The notes under the pieces were generated by a model. The model was given only the letters and a program-made list of their open reading frames with translations, ran no database searches and was not told the DNA's origin. This document shows positions 6,286-11,626 of a stretch of DNA of 28,027 nt, piece after piece. The position numbers and the translations under genes are program-made. The DNA is from a virus. Each line of letters opens with the position of its first letter. Position 1 is the first letter of the stretch. The DNA is taken from positions 1 through 28,027 of the IMG/VR virus record IMGVR_UViG_3300025674_000286; one strand, given 5' to 3'.

Positions 6286-6849
6286 ATGCTGAACGCCCCT
6301 CTCACCCCCCTCGGCCGCGTCGACAACCTGACCGCGGCCGTCAACACGATGACCCTCCAGCGGGTGACCGACTCCGGGGGCGACCCCCTCGCGGGCGGGA
6401 TCCTGCAGGGCGTGACCGCGACCCTCGTCGCCGGCACCGCCGGCAACCTCTCGGTGGCCGCGTTCGGCTCGATGGGCGTTCCGCTCGGCAGCTCGGGCAA
6501 CGGCACCGAGACGGGCAGCACCACCACGGTGATCGAGCTCGACGGCCACGGCCTCGTGGTCGGGCAGTGGGTGATGATCGCCGGCGAGGCCCGCCGCGTG
6601 AGCGTGGTCGGCTCCGCGAACCAGTTCACCGTCTCGGCTGCGCTCTCGGGCGCCCCGGCCGACGGCACGCGGGTCGAGGAGGTGCGCTGCATCGTGAGCA
6701 GCAACCCCACCGCCGTCGCCACCGCCGGAGACGCCGTGACCGCGGCCGGTCCGATGGCGTTCCCCCGGGAGCTGTTCGTCGGCGCGTGGACGGAATCGGC
6801 CACGGACAATGACGTGACGTTCCTCGTCTCCGTCCTGCGGAGCCGCTGA
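6286..6849 (+). CDS. Beta-rich virion-like protein sharing a domain with the tail tube protein
   Basis: 187 residues, start ATG 6286 with CGGAG about 8 nt upstream. Residues about 70-125 (GSTTTVIELDGHGLVVGQ, then GEARRVSVVGSANQFTV and ALSGAP) match residues about 115-165 of the tail tube protein encoded at 20875 (GSTTTVINATGHSYSVDD, then GEVRRVAS, FTVTPALTATP). Domains of this type occur as add-ons on phage structural proteins. The rest is Gly/Ala/Thr/Val-rich beta sequence with no catalytic motif, signal peptide or membrane segment. It overlaps the following gene as TGATG. A decoration or fibre-associated role is the best guess. Confidence 0.75.
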   Translation: MLNAPLTPLGRVDNLTAAVNTMTLQRVTDSGGDPLAGGILQGVTATLVAGTAGNLSVAAFGSMGVPLGSSGNGTETGSTTTVIELDGHGLVVGQWVMIAGEARRVSVVGSANQFTVSAALSGAPADGTRVEEVRCIVSSNPTAVATAGDAVTAAGPMAFPRELFVGAWTESATDNDVTFLVSVLRSR

Positions 6850-7616
6850 TGCCGGGCAGCACCCGCGGCATGGGGCTCGCCCGCGGCTCCCAGGTGTCCA
6901 AGCGCCTCGACTTCGCGGCGCTCGACGCGGCGTCGTGGTCGGACACGACCTACACCGTCAACGGCGTGTCTGTCGTCGCGATCAACTCGGCCCGGATGGA
7001 CGCCTTCGGCCCCGACGGGTCGAGCGGGCTCGTGCTGGACAGCAAGGCGGGCACGACGCACGAGGCCGACTCGCGGGACACCGGGCGGATCCACATCGGC
7101 CTGGGCAACGTGTTCAACCCGGGCGCGTGGTACCTCAGCCGGCCCATGTTCGTCGTGGCCTCGTTCGCGGCGGCGCTCGTGCCCGCCGGTAACACCAGTC
7201 GGACGCTGGAGCTCGGCGTCGACACGGGGACGGGCGTCGGCGCTGGGATCAGCATTTGCGCGTCGCGCCTCGCGGGCAGCGCGGGCGGCTCGGTGGTGTC
7301 CGGCTGGCGCTCGCTCACGGGCGCGGATCTCGCGTCGTCGACGATCAACATCGAGCCGACGTGGCTCGGGATGCTGATCGAGCCGCTCAACGTGCAGGCT
7401 TTCGCGGGGACCGGCACCCCGCCGTCGGAGCCGCGGCTCGCAGACCACGTCTCACCCGCCGCGGGATTCACGGTCACGTCCCTGCAGAATCCGGGGATCT
7501 ACACGCCTGAAGCTGCTGCGACCTCGACCCGCACGATCTACGTCGCTGCCGCGGGCCATTGGTCGACCGCGCCGATCCTTCGCTCCATCACCTGCTACAC
7601 GCTGGCGCCGATCTGA
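6849..7616 (+). CDS. Beta-rich virion-like protein, possible fibre or decoration
   Basis: 255 residues, ATG 6849 overlapping the previous stop (TGATG), GGAG 7 nt upstream. Rich in Gly, Ser, Thr and Val, with alternating hydrophobic strands (MFVVASFAAALVPAG, RTLELGVDTGTGVGAGISI) and aromatic residues, like lectin or jelly-roll folds used in phage fibres. No recognised motif, signal sequence or membrane helix. Coupling to the preceding protein suggests the two act together on the particle. Their location between DNA-modification genes rather than in the late block is unusual. Function is a guess. Confidence 0.7.
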   Translation: MPGSTRGMGLARGSQVSKRLDFAALDAASWSDTTYTVNGVSVVAINSARMDAFGPDGSSGLVLDSKAGTTHEADSRDTGRIHIGLGNVFNPGAWYLSRPMFVVASFAAALVPAGNTSRTLELGVDTGTGVGAGISICASRLAGSAGGSVVSGWRSLTGADLASSTINIEPTWLGMLIEPLNVQAFAGTGTPPSEPRLADHVSPAAGFTVTSLQNPGIYTPEAAATSTRTIYVAAAGHWSTAPILRSITCYTLAPI

Positions 7617-7633
7617 CGGATGGTGTAGACGCC

Positions 7634-7647
7634 ACGACCCCCGTCGT
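7634..7647. terminator. Small hairpin after the fibre-like gene
   Basis: ACGAC (7634-7638) and GTCGT (7643-7647) pair around CCCC, 18 nt after the stop. The 5-bp stem has no T-run, so it is a weak terminator candidate. Confidence 0.25.
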
Positions 7648-7679
7648 CTAGCGTTGTGCCTCAACGGTCGCGCGCCTTG

Positions 7680-7700
7680 TCCTCCTCCTCCTCCTCCTCC
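7680..7700 (+). repeat. (TCC)7 microsatellite
   Basis: Seven perfect TCC units lie in the non-coding gap between the fibre-like gene and ParB. The minus strand is (GGA)7, resembling repeated Shine-Dalgarno cores. It is a pure polypyrimidine/polypurine tract prone to slippage. Confidence 0.8.
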
Positions 7701-7715
7701 CACTGCGCGACCCCC

Positions 7716-7741
7716 AACGCCTCGGCTCCGGCCGGGGCGTT
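7716..7741 (+). terminator. Strong hairpin terminator before the ParB-mom operon
   Basis: AACGCCTCGG (7716-7725) pairs with CCGGGGCGTT (7732-7741), one G-T pair, around a 6-nt loop, followed by the T-containing GTTGGTTCTG. It separates the fibre-like genes from the ParB-like gene. Confidence 0.65.
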
Positions 7742-7798
7742 GTTGGTTCTGTGGTAGCGTTAGGGGGCGGCGCTGCAAGTGCCGAGCGGAGGTCAGAC

Positions 7799-8359
7799 GT
7801 GAGCGCAAACGAGCAAACGGCGAGCAATGGCGAGGCTGCTGCGGTGTGGGTTCGGGTCGCAGACCTCACCCCGTGGGAGGACAACCCGAGGCGCAACGAT
7901 GCGGCCGTGCCCGAGGTCATGGCGTCCATCCGTCGGTTCGGCTTCGCCGCTCCAATCGTCGCTCGCAGGGCCGACGGCGAGATCATCGCGGGCCACACCC
8001 GCCTGGAGGCCGCGCGCAGACTCGGCCTCGACCGCGTGCCGGTCCGCTACATGGACCTTGACCCGGCCGACGCGCACCTGCTCGCATTGGCCGACAACAA
8101 GGTGGGCGAGATCGCGGAGTGGGACGACGCCAAGCTTGCGGCGGTGCTTCGCGACCTCGACGTGGGCGAGGCGACCGAGGGGCTGGGGTTCGATGAGGAC
8201 GAGCTGCGCGACCTGCTCGGGACGCTGGGCGAGGACGTGCCGGACTTTGCTCCAGGGACGGAGGATGACCAGGGTCAGCTTGACCAACTTGAACCCAAGA
8301 TCGTGACGTGCCCGCACTGCGGTGAGTCGTGGGATGAGCGGGAACATGGGAAGGGCTGA
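7799..8359 (+). CDS. ParB/Srx-fold protein upstream of mom
   Basis: 186 residues from GTG 7799, chosen for GGAGG about 6 nt upstream; the frame also opens at GTG 7751, but without a ribosome site. Residues 16-110 form a ParB-like nuclease domain: LTPWEDNPR, then the hallmark IIAGHTRLEAARRLG (GHTR at 65-68), then LALADNKVGEIAEWD. The tail ends with CPHCGESW, a half zinc-ribbon. Such proteins often sit beside phage DNA-modification enzymes, and here the 3' end overlaps the start of the Mom-like gene. A role in assisting or directing DNA modification, or as a nuclease, is inferred. A TAGCGT box at 7755-7760 could be its -10. Confidence 0.88.
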   Translation: MSANEQTASNGEAAAVWVRVADLTPWEDNPRRNDAAVPEVMASIRRFGFAAPIVARRADGEIIAGHTRLEAARRLGLDRVPVRYMDLDPADAHLLALADNKVGEIAEWDDAKLAAVLRDLDVGEATEGLGFDEDELRDLLGTLGEDVPDFAPGTEDDQGQLDQLEPKIVTCPHCGESWDEREHGKG

Positions 8360-9029
8360 CCTCCGCATTGACTGGGCGACGCACGCGGCAGCTAAGTATG
8401 CCTGCGAGACGTGGCACTACACCAAGACGCTACCAGTCGGAAAAATGGTCAAGATCGGTGCATGGGAAAGAGGTCGCTTTATCGGGGTGGTGATCTTTTG
8501 CTGGGGCATGAATCGCAGCCTGGGCTCACCCTACGGTCTCGCCATTACAGAGTGCTGCGAACTGGTGCGGGTCGCGCTCGGGCCGCACGATGCGCCAGTG
8601 TCTCGGGTGCTTTCGCTTGCTTTGCGGTTTCTTCGTCATCAGTCGCCAGGGTTGCGCCTAGTGGTGTCCTTTGCAGACCCAGCAGAGGGCCATCACGGCG
8701 GCATCTACCAGGCGACTAACTGGATCTACTCAGGCCGCTCCGCACCCTCATTCGAGTGGCGACACAATGGTCAGCGCCTCAATAAACGGGCATACACTGG
8801 GCAAAACTTCGGGTCACCCAAAATGAAGCCACCGTCAGGCGCAGTCAAGGTCAAGACAGAAGGCAAACACCGCTATCTTATGCCGCTCGACGACGAGATA
8901 CGCGCCCGCGTGTTACTGCTGTCGAAGCCGTACCCTAGGCGCCAGCCCGTAGGGGACTCGGGGGACCACCCCGCAGAAAGGCCGTGCAAGTCGGACCCTG
9001 GCGCTCCATCTTCCCGCTCGGGTGATTGA
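8334..9029 (+). CDS. mom: Mom-like DNA adenine-modification protein
   Basis: About 231 residues from ATG 8334; GTG 8322 and ATG 8346 are alternative starts, all inside the end of the ParB gene. It matches the Mom family of phage Mu: HYTKTLPVGK, then IGAWERGRFIGVVIFCWG, CELVRVALGPH, PVSRVLSLALRFL, and the diagnostic VVSFADPAEGHHGGIYQATN followed by WIYSG. Mom is a GNAT-related enzyme that converts adenine in DNA to the carbamoylmethyl form, blocking many restriction enzymes. Many codons end in A or T (for instance around 8430-8480), unlike the neighbours, indicating recent transfer. Family call is strong; the chemistry is inferred from family. Confidence 0.88.
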   Translation: MSGNMGRADLRIDWATHAAAKYACETWHYTKTLPVGKMVKIGAWERGRFIGVVIFCWGMNRSLGSPYGLAITECCELVRVALGPHDAPVSRVLSLALRFLRHQSPGLRLVVSFADPAEGHHGGIYQATNWIYSGRSAPSFEWRHNGQRLNKRAYTGQNFGSPKMKPPSGAVKVKTEGKHRYLMPLDDEIRARVLLLSKPYPRRQPVGDSGDHPAERPCKSDPGAPSSRSGD

Positions 9030-9454
9030 TGCCCGGCCCGCACTCCCAGCGCGACGAACTGTCGCCGTCCCAGCGAGAGGCGGCGCGGATGGAGGTGCTG
9101 GGCATGTCGGCGACGGACATCTGCGCGGCCGTCGGGGTGTCGGCCGCGACGCTGTCACGGTGGCGAGCCGACGACCGCTATTGGCGGCACGTCGAGCAGC
9201 TCATGGCCGAGGCCGACCGCGACACGCTGAAGCAGGCCCGGCGAATCCGTGATGAGGCGCTGAAGGTGGCGCGGGCCAGCGTCGGCCGTGCCGCTGCCAT
9301 GCTCCGCGGCGACCTGACCCCGAGGGACGTGTCTGCGATCGGCCGTCTGGCGCTGGAGGTCTACAAGACGACCGCGGCGCAGACCGGCGTCGGTGTCGAC
9401 GAGGGCGCCGCCGACGTGCGCATCACGATCGCGCCTCCGCCGGAGAAGTGCTAG
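9029..9454 (+). CDS. HTH protein, probable small terminase subunit
   Basis: 141 residues, ATG 9029 overlapping the mom stop (TGATG). Residues 25-50 are a helix-turn-helix (MSATDICAAVGVSAATLSRW, then RADDRYW) of the type found at the N-terminus of small terminases. The next 60 residues are helical (AEADRDTLKQARRIRDEALK), as in the oligomerisation domain, and the C-terminus is short and acidic. Small terminases recognise packaging sites and regulate the large subunit. The large-terminase gene is 2.2 kb downstream, separated by small genes, and a transcription regulator is an alternative. Confidence 0.7.
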   Translation: MPGPHSQRDELSPSQREAARMEVLGMSATDICAAVGVSAATLSRWRADDRYWRHVEQLMAEADRDTLKQARRIRDEALKVARASVGRAAAMLRGDLTPRDVSAIGRLALEVYKTTAAQTGVGVDEGAADVRITIAPPPEKC

Positions 9455-9559
9455 CCGCCCGAACCGACCAGCCCGCCGGGTGTTTCCCCGGGGCGCGGTA
9501 GCACTTCCGCGGGTCGAAGCCGACCGAAGCGGCCATCTGCAAGAAAATATCGCTAGTCG

Positions 9560-9588
9560 TTGACGCGCCGGATCGGTGTGGGTAGAGT
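9560..9588 (+). promoter_or_regulatory. Sigma-70-type promoter for the small-gene cluster
   Basis: TTGACG (9560-9565), 17 nt, TAGAGT (9583-9588) is the best complete -35/-10 pair in the window. It lies in a locally A+T-rich patch (9541-9560) and would give a leader of about 40 nt before ATG 9636. The upstream 9455-9559 stretch holds no gene. Confidence 0.7.
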
Positions 9589-9597
9589 CTTCTTGTT

Positions 9598-9621
9598 GCC
9601 GGGGCGATCAACCACCCCGGC
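9598..9621 (+). promoter_or_regulatory. Hairpin in the leader of the small-gene cluster
   Basis: GCCGGGG (9598-9604) pairs perfectly with CCCCGGC (9615-9621) over a 10-nt loop. It begins close to the predicted transcript start and ends just before the GGAGG ribosome site (9623-9627). It may protect the 5' end or affect initiation. Confidence 0.45.
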
Positions 9622-9635
9622 CGGAGGACAGAGCG

Positions 9636-9827
9636 ATGACCTACCGCAACAAGACCACGCAGCGCGGCGCCGTGGTTCGGAACAACGGCAACGAGTTTCA
9701 GGTGATCTTCGGCTTCACGGACCAGCGCGGCGAAGACTTCCGCCCCTCCTACAGGAAGGGCTCGCGGTTCTACCGCACGGAAGCCGGAGCGCATCGTTCC
9801 GCGCGTCGGTGGGTCCGCAACGCCTGA
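9636..9827 (+). CDS. Small basic protein of unknown function
   Basis: 63 residues from ATG 9636, with GGAGG 8 nt upstream. Basic (MTYRNKTTQRGAVVRN start, RRWVRNA end), with a central beta-rich NEFQVIFGFTDQRG. No family recognised. It is first in the cluster after the promoter at 9560. The same 18 nt around its ribosome site and start recur before the next gene (9889-9906). Confidence 0.75.
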   Translation: MTYRNKTTQRGAVVRNNGNEFQVIFGFTDQRGEDFRPSYRKGSRFYRTEAGAHRSARRWVRNA

Positions 9828-9833
9828 GCGCCC

Positions 9834-9872
9834 GCGCCCCTTCGGGGGCGCCGCGCCCGGGGTGCCCCGGGC
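9834..9872 (+). terminator. Two G+C hairpins between small genes
   Basis: GCGCCCC (9834-9840) and GGGGCGC (9845-9851) close on a stable TTCG tetraloop. GCCCGGGG and CCCCGGGC (9855-9872) form a second palindrome. No T-run follows, so this may be an attenuator or RNA-processing/stability element rather than a full terminator. Confidence 0.4.
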
Positions 9873-9888
9873 CCGAGGCCCAGCAACA

Positions 9889-9906
9889 GGAGGACAGAGC
9901 GATGAC
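9889..9906 (+). repeat. Repeated 18-nt ribosome site and start region
   Basis: GGAGGACAGAGCGATGAC is identical at 9623-9640 and 9889-9906, covering the Shine-Dalgarno sequence, spacer, ATG and start of codon 2 for two successive genes. This suggests duplication or shared translational control. Confidence 0.8.
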
Positions 9907-10195
9907 GACGAAGACCGAGCTTCCCCCAATCCCCGACGGCTTCGAGCCGCCGAACGGCCGCTACCGCTACGGCGTCGCGGTCGACGACGACGACACCGCG
10001 GACGGCGAGTGGTCGCTGGAGGCCGCGATCGAGTCCGCCGCCCAGGCCGCGCAGACGGGCCGCCGCGCCCGCGTGGTCGCGGTCGTCTACCCGACCGGCT
10101 CGGGCGTGTGGGGCCGCGCTGCCGCGTGGTTCACGATCTGCACGATCAGCCCGATCAACCCCGCGCTCGTCGCGGCGATCGAGGGGGGCGAGTGA
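9902..10195 (+). CDS. Small unknown protein
   Basis: 97 residues from ATG 9902, GGAGG 8 nt upstream. N-terminal Pro-rich stretch (ELPPIPDGFEPPNGRYRYG), acidic DDDDTADGEW, a helix (SLEAAIESAAQAAQTGRR), then a hydrophobic C-terminal half (ARVVAVVYP, AAAWFTICTISPINPALVAA) that may pack as strand-helix or touch a membrane. No family recognised. It overlaps the following Cys-rich gene as TGATG. Confidence 0.75.
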   Translation: MTTKTELPPIPDGFEPPNGRYRYGVAVDDDDTADGEWSLEAAIESAAQAAQTGRRARVVAVVYPTGSGVWGRAAAWFTICTISPINPALVAAIEGGE

Positions 10196-10425
10196 TGCGC
10201 GGCTGCACCACGAGCTGCCTGCGAGGCAACTGCGACTCGCCCTGCGCGAGCATGGAAGCCTTCCTTGAGGACACCTGCGAGACGTGCGAGGGCTCGGGCA
10301 AGTGCCCGCGCTGCCGCGGCATGAGCAGCGACGAGATCGACCGGCTGTTCGGGGACGACGGCTGCCCGCTGTGCGAGGGCGCCGAGGATTGCACCGACTG
10401 CGACGGCGAGGGAGGTGCGTGGTGA
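10195..10425 (+). CDS. Small Cys-rich protein with DnaJ-type zinc repeats
   Basis: 76 residues from ATG 10195, overlapping the previous stop. Residues 28-75 hold repeated CxxC(x)G units: CETCEGSGKCPRCRG, then CPLCEGAEDCTDCDGEG. These resemble the zinc-binding repeats of DnaJ central domains, with two zinc sites likely. The N-terminus adds more Cys (CTTSCLRGNC, CASMEAF). There is no J domain. Such small zinc proteins in phages may bind host proteins or RNA; no specific role can be assigned. Confidence 0.8.
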   Translation: MRGCTTSCLRGNCDSPCASMEAFLEDTCETCEGSGKCPRCRGMSSDEIDRLFGDDGCPLCEGAEDCTDCDGEGGAW

Positions 10426-10526
10426 CCCGCTACCGCACCCGGGCGGACCTCCGCCGCCCCTCTCTCGCCTCGCGCCTCCTGGCGGCGCTTCGACGCTCTC
10501 GTCGGCCGGTCGCCGGTCGGCTGATC
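10422..10526 (+). repeat. 105-bp direct repeat, copy 1
   Basis: Matches 10840-10944 without gaps, with 7 mismatches in 105 (93% identity), starting at the GTG of both small genes. The offset is 418 bp. Confidence 0.9.
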
Positions 10527-10574
10527 TACCTCCGCGACCTCCGAGGCCGCTACTACCCGGTGAGCCCGCGATGA
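10422..10574 (+). CDS. 50-residue basic protein, copy 1 of a duplicated gene
   Basis: GTG 10422 overlaps the previous stop (GTGA); GGAGG lies about 8 nt upstream. The product is very basic (VTRYRTRADLRRPS, then ASRLLAALRRSRRPVAGRLI, then YLRDLRGRYYPVSPR) with a probable amphipathic helix. Its first 35 residues are nearly identical to the product at 10840, from a 105-bp DNA repeat. In both places it follows another gene by a GTGA overlap, which argues that the small frame is real and translated. Function unknown; nucleic-acid or membrane binding is possible. Confidence 0.65.
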   Translation: MTRYRTRADLRRPSLASRLLAALRRSRRPVAGRLIYLRDLRGRYYPVSPR

Positions 10575-10627
10575 CCGACCCACGAGACGCGACTGTCGAC
10601 CCCACCACCACCAGAAAGGAGAGACCG

Positions 10628-10843
10628 ATGAGCCGACACAAGACCCCAGGCCGCGGCGGGAGCGCACCCGCCGGAGATCGGCCCAAGCGCCCGGTCGCGA
10701 TCACGCTCGATTGCGACGTGCACGAGGCCGCCCGGCAGCGGGTCGGCCCGCGAGGGCTGAGCGCCGAGGTCGAGCGCCTGCTGCGGGAGGCGAACGAGAC
10801 GCCGACGAGTCGCGTCGAGGAGATCGAGGGAGGCCGACAGTGA
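10628..10843 (+). CDS. Ribbon-helix-helix-like DNA-binding protein
   Basis: 71 residues from ATG 10628, chosen for AAAGGAG at 10615-10621, 6 nt upstream; an in-frame ATG at 10571, overlapping the previous stop, would add 19 residues. After a basic Pro/Gly-rich N-terminus, RPVAITLDCDVHEAARQRVG, then GLSAEVERLLREAN gives one strand and two helices, as in Arc/MetJ-type repressors and antitoxins. It may regulate this cluster. No toxin partner is obvious, though the basic 50-residue proteins flank it on both sides. Fold assignment is moderate. Confidence 0.7.
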   Translation: MSRHKTPGRGGSAPAGDRPKRPVAITLDCDVHEAARQRVGPRGLSAEVERLLREANETPTSRVEEIEGGRQ

Positions 10844-10944
10844 CCCGCTACCGCACTCGGGCGGACCTCCGCCGCCCCTCGCTCGCCTCGCGCCTCCTGG
10901 CGGCGCTCTGGCGCCTTCGTCGGCCGGTCGCCGGTCGGCTGATC
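10840..10944 (+). repeat. 105-bp direct repeat, copy 2
   Basis: Second copy of 10422-10526. Five of the seven differences fall within 15 nt, at the position of LRRSRR against LWRLRR. Confidence 0.9.
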
Positions 10945-10989
10945 GTTCCCCGCGGCTCGCGGGACCCCCGGGCGGTGCCGAATGGGTGA
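10840..10989 (+). CDS. 49-residue basic protein, copy 2 of a duplicated gene
   Basis: GTG 10840 overlaps the stop of the RHH gene (GTGA); GAGGGAGG lies about 6-9 nt upstream. Residues 1-35 match copy 1 except two substitutions (LWRLRRPVAGRLI against LRRSRRPVAGRLI). The tails then differ entirely (VPRGSRDPRAVPNG here). It overlaps the next gene by 8 nt. Conservation of the first 35 residues and of the GTGA coupling suggests this part is the functional unit. Confidence 0.6.
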   Translation: MTRYRTRADLRRPSLASRLLAALWRLRRPVAGRLIVPRGSRDPRAVPNG

Positions 10990-11395
10990 CTGGACCCGCG
11001 ATACCCTCGGCGGCCTACGCTCGGACCTCATCATCGAAGCGCTGGATGCCGGGCGCTACCCGGCCGGCACGGTCTGGCACGACCGAGACCGCAGCGCCGC
11101 ATTCCGCTGCATGCGGTACGAGCGCCTCGTCCGACAGATCACCGCATTGGATCGGGCGCTCATGGCGCTCGTGACAGCCCAGCGCAGCGAGATGCACCTG
11201 GCATGCATTCGGGAGGCGTGCGGAGTCCCGGCCGACGCCCCGGCGCTGAAGCTGGCACTTGACCTGAGAGACGCCCTGCGGCAGCGGGACCGATACGAGG
11301 GATGGCTGTGTCGCATTTGCGAGGAGCAGCCACCTGACATCGATGCGCCCGCTGTGTGGGCGGCGGCAGCCCTGCGAGGCGAGAAGCCCCCATGA
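10982..11395 (+). CDS. Unknown helical protein
   Basis: 137 residues, start ATG 10982 inside the end of the previous small gene; the ribosome site is weak, so translation may be coupled. Mostly helical and charged (YERLVRQITALDRALMALVT, ALKLALDLRDALRQRDRYEG), with four Cys (CMRYE, CIREACG, CRICEE). It ends with AVWAAAALRGEKPP. No family recognised. Last gene of the small cluster before the late-operon control region. Confidence 0.7.
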   Translation: MGDWTRDTLGGLRSDLIIEALDAGRYPAGTVWHDRDRSAAFRCMRYERLVRQITALDRALMALVTAQRSEMHLACIREACGVPADAPALKLALDLRDALRQRDRYEGWLCRICEEQPPDIDAPAVWAAAALRGEKPP

Positions 11396-11463
11396 CCCCC
11401 ACCCACTGCCCGCCCGGTGTAGGCATACGCCGAGGGTCGGAGGCGAAGCGACCCAGCGCTCGT

Positions 11464-11483
11464 TGTTCTGATCGTGACCGCCC
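11464..11483 (+). repeat. 20-bp exact direct repeat, copy 2
   Basis: Identical to 6226-6245. The TGA inside it ends a frame reading ATQRSLF, much as copy 1 ends one reading RQIALF, so both may be 3' ends of lost genes carried with a shared junction. Confidence 0.85.
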
Positions 11484-11504
11484 CCGAGTTCGGCCGCAAC
11501 CCGG

Positions 11505-11541
11505 GATCGTTCGGTGGCGGCGACAGATCATTCGGTCGCGG
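11505..11541 (+). promoter_or_regulatory. Tandem 16-bp direct repeats upstream of the late operon
   Basis: GATCGTTCGGTGGCGG (11505-11520) and GATCATTCGGTCGCGG (11526-11541) agree at 14 of 16 positions, offset 21 bp, or two helical turns. They could be activator or repressor sites in the gene-free 231-bp gap before the terminase. Confidence 0.4.
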
Positions 11542-11575
11542 CCGACGCGCGCCGACTGATCCCCGCCCGACGCCG

Positions 11576-11610
11576 AGCAGCGCCAGCCTTGCGGGGCGGC
11601 GCTGCTGCTT
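11576..11610 (+). terminator. Hairpin terminator before the terminase promoter
   Basis: AGCAGCGCC (11576-11584) pairs perfectly with GGCGCTGCT (11598-11606) over a 13-nt loop, followed by GCTT. It would insulate the late operon from the small-gene cluster. Confidence 0.6.
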
Positions 11611-11614
11611 GGGC

Positions 11615-11626
11615 TAGGCTCGGCGC
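11615..11626 (+). promoter_or_regulatory. Leaderless late promoter, -10 TAGGCT
   Basis: TAGGCT (11615-11620) ends 6 nt before GTG 11627. TTGCGG at 11589-11594 is a possible but distant -35 (20 nt). No ribosome site precedes the GTG. Confidence 0.6.

Noticed and set aside
7654-8061. Plus-strand frame starting MCLNGRAP with a poly-Pro run
   Set aside because: It is just translation of the TCC repeat and terminator, then a shadow of the ParB gene.
9423-9929. Minus-strand open frame across the promoter of the small-gene cluster
   Set aside because: No ribosome site and filler composition; it covers a gap with a good plus-strand promoter and a real small gene.
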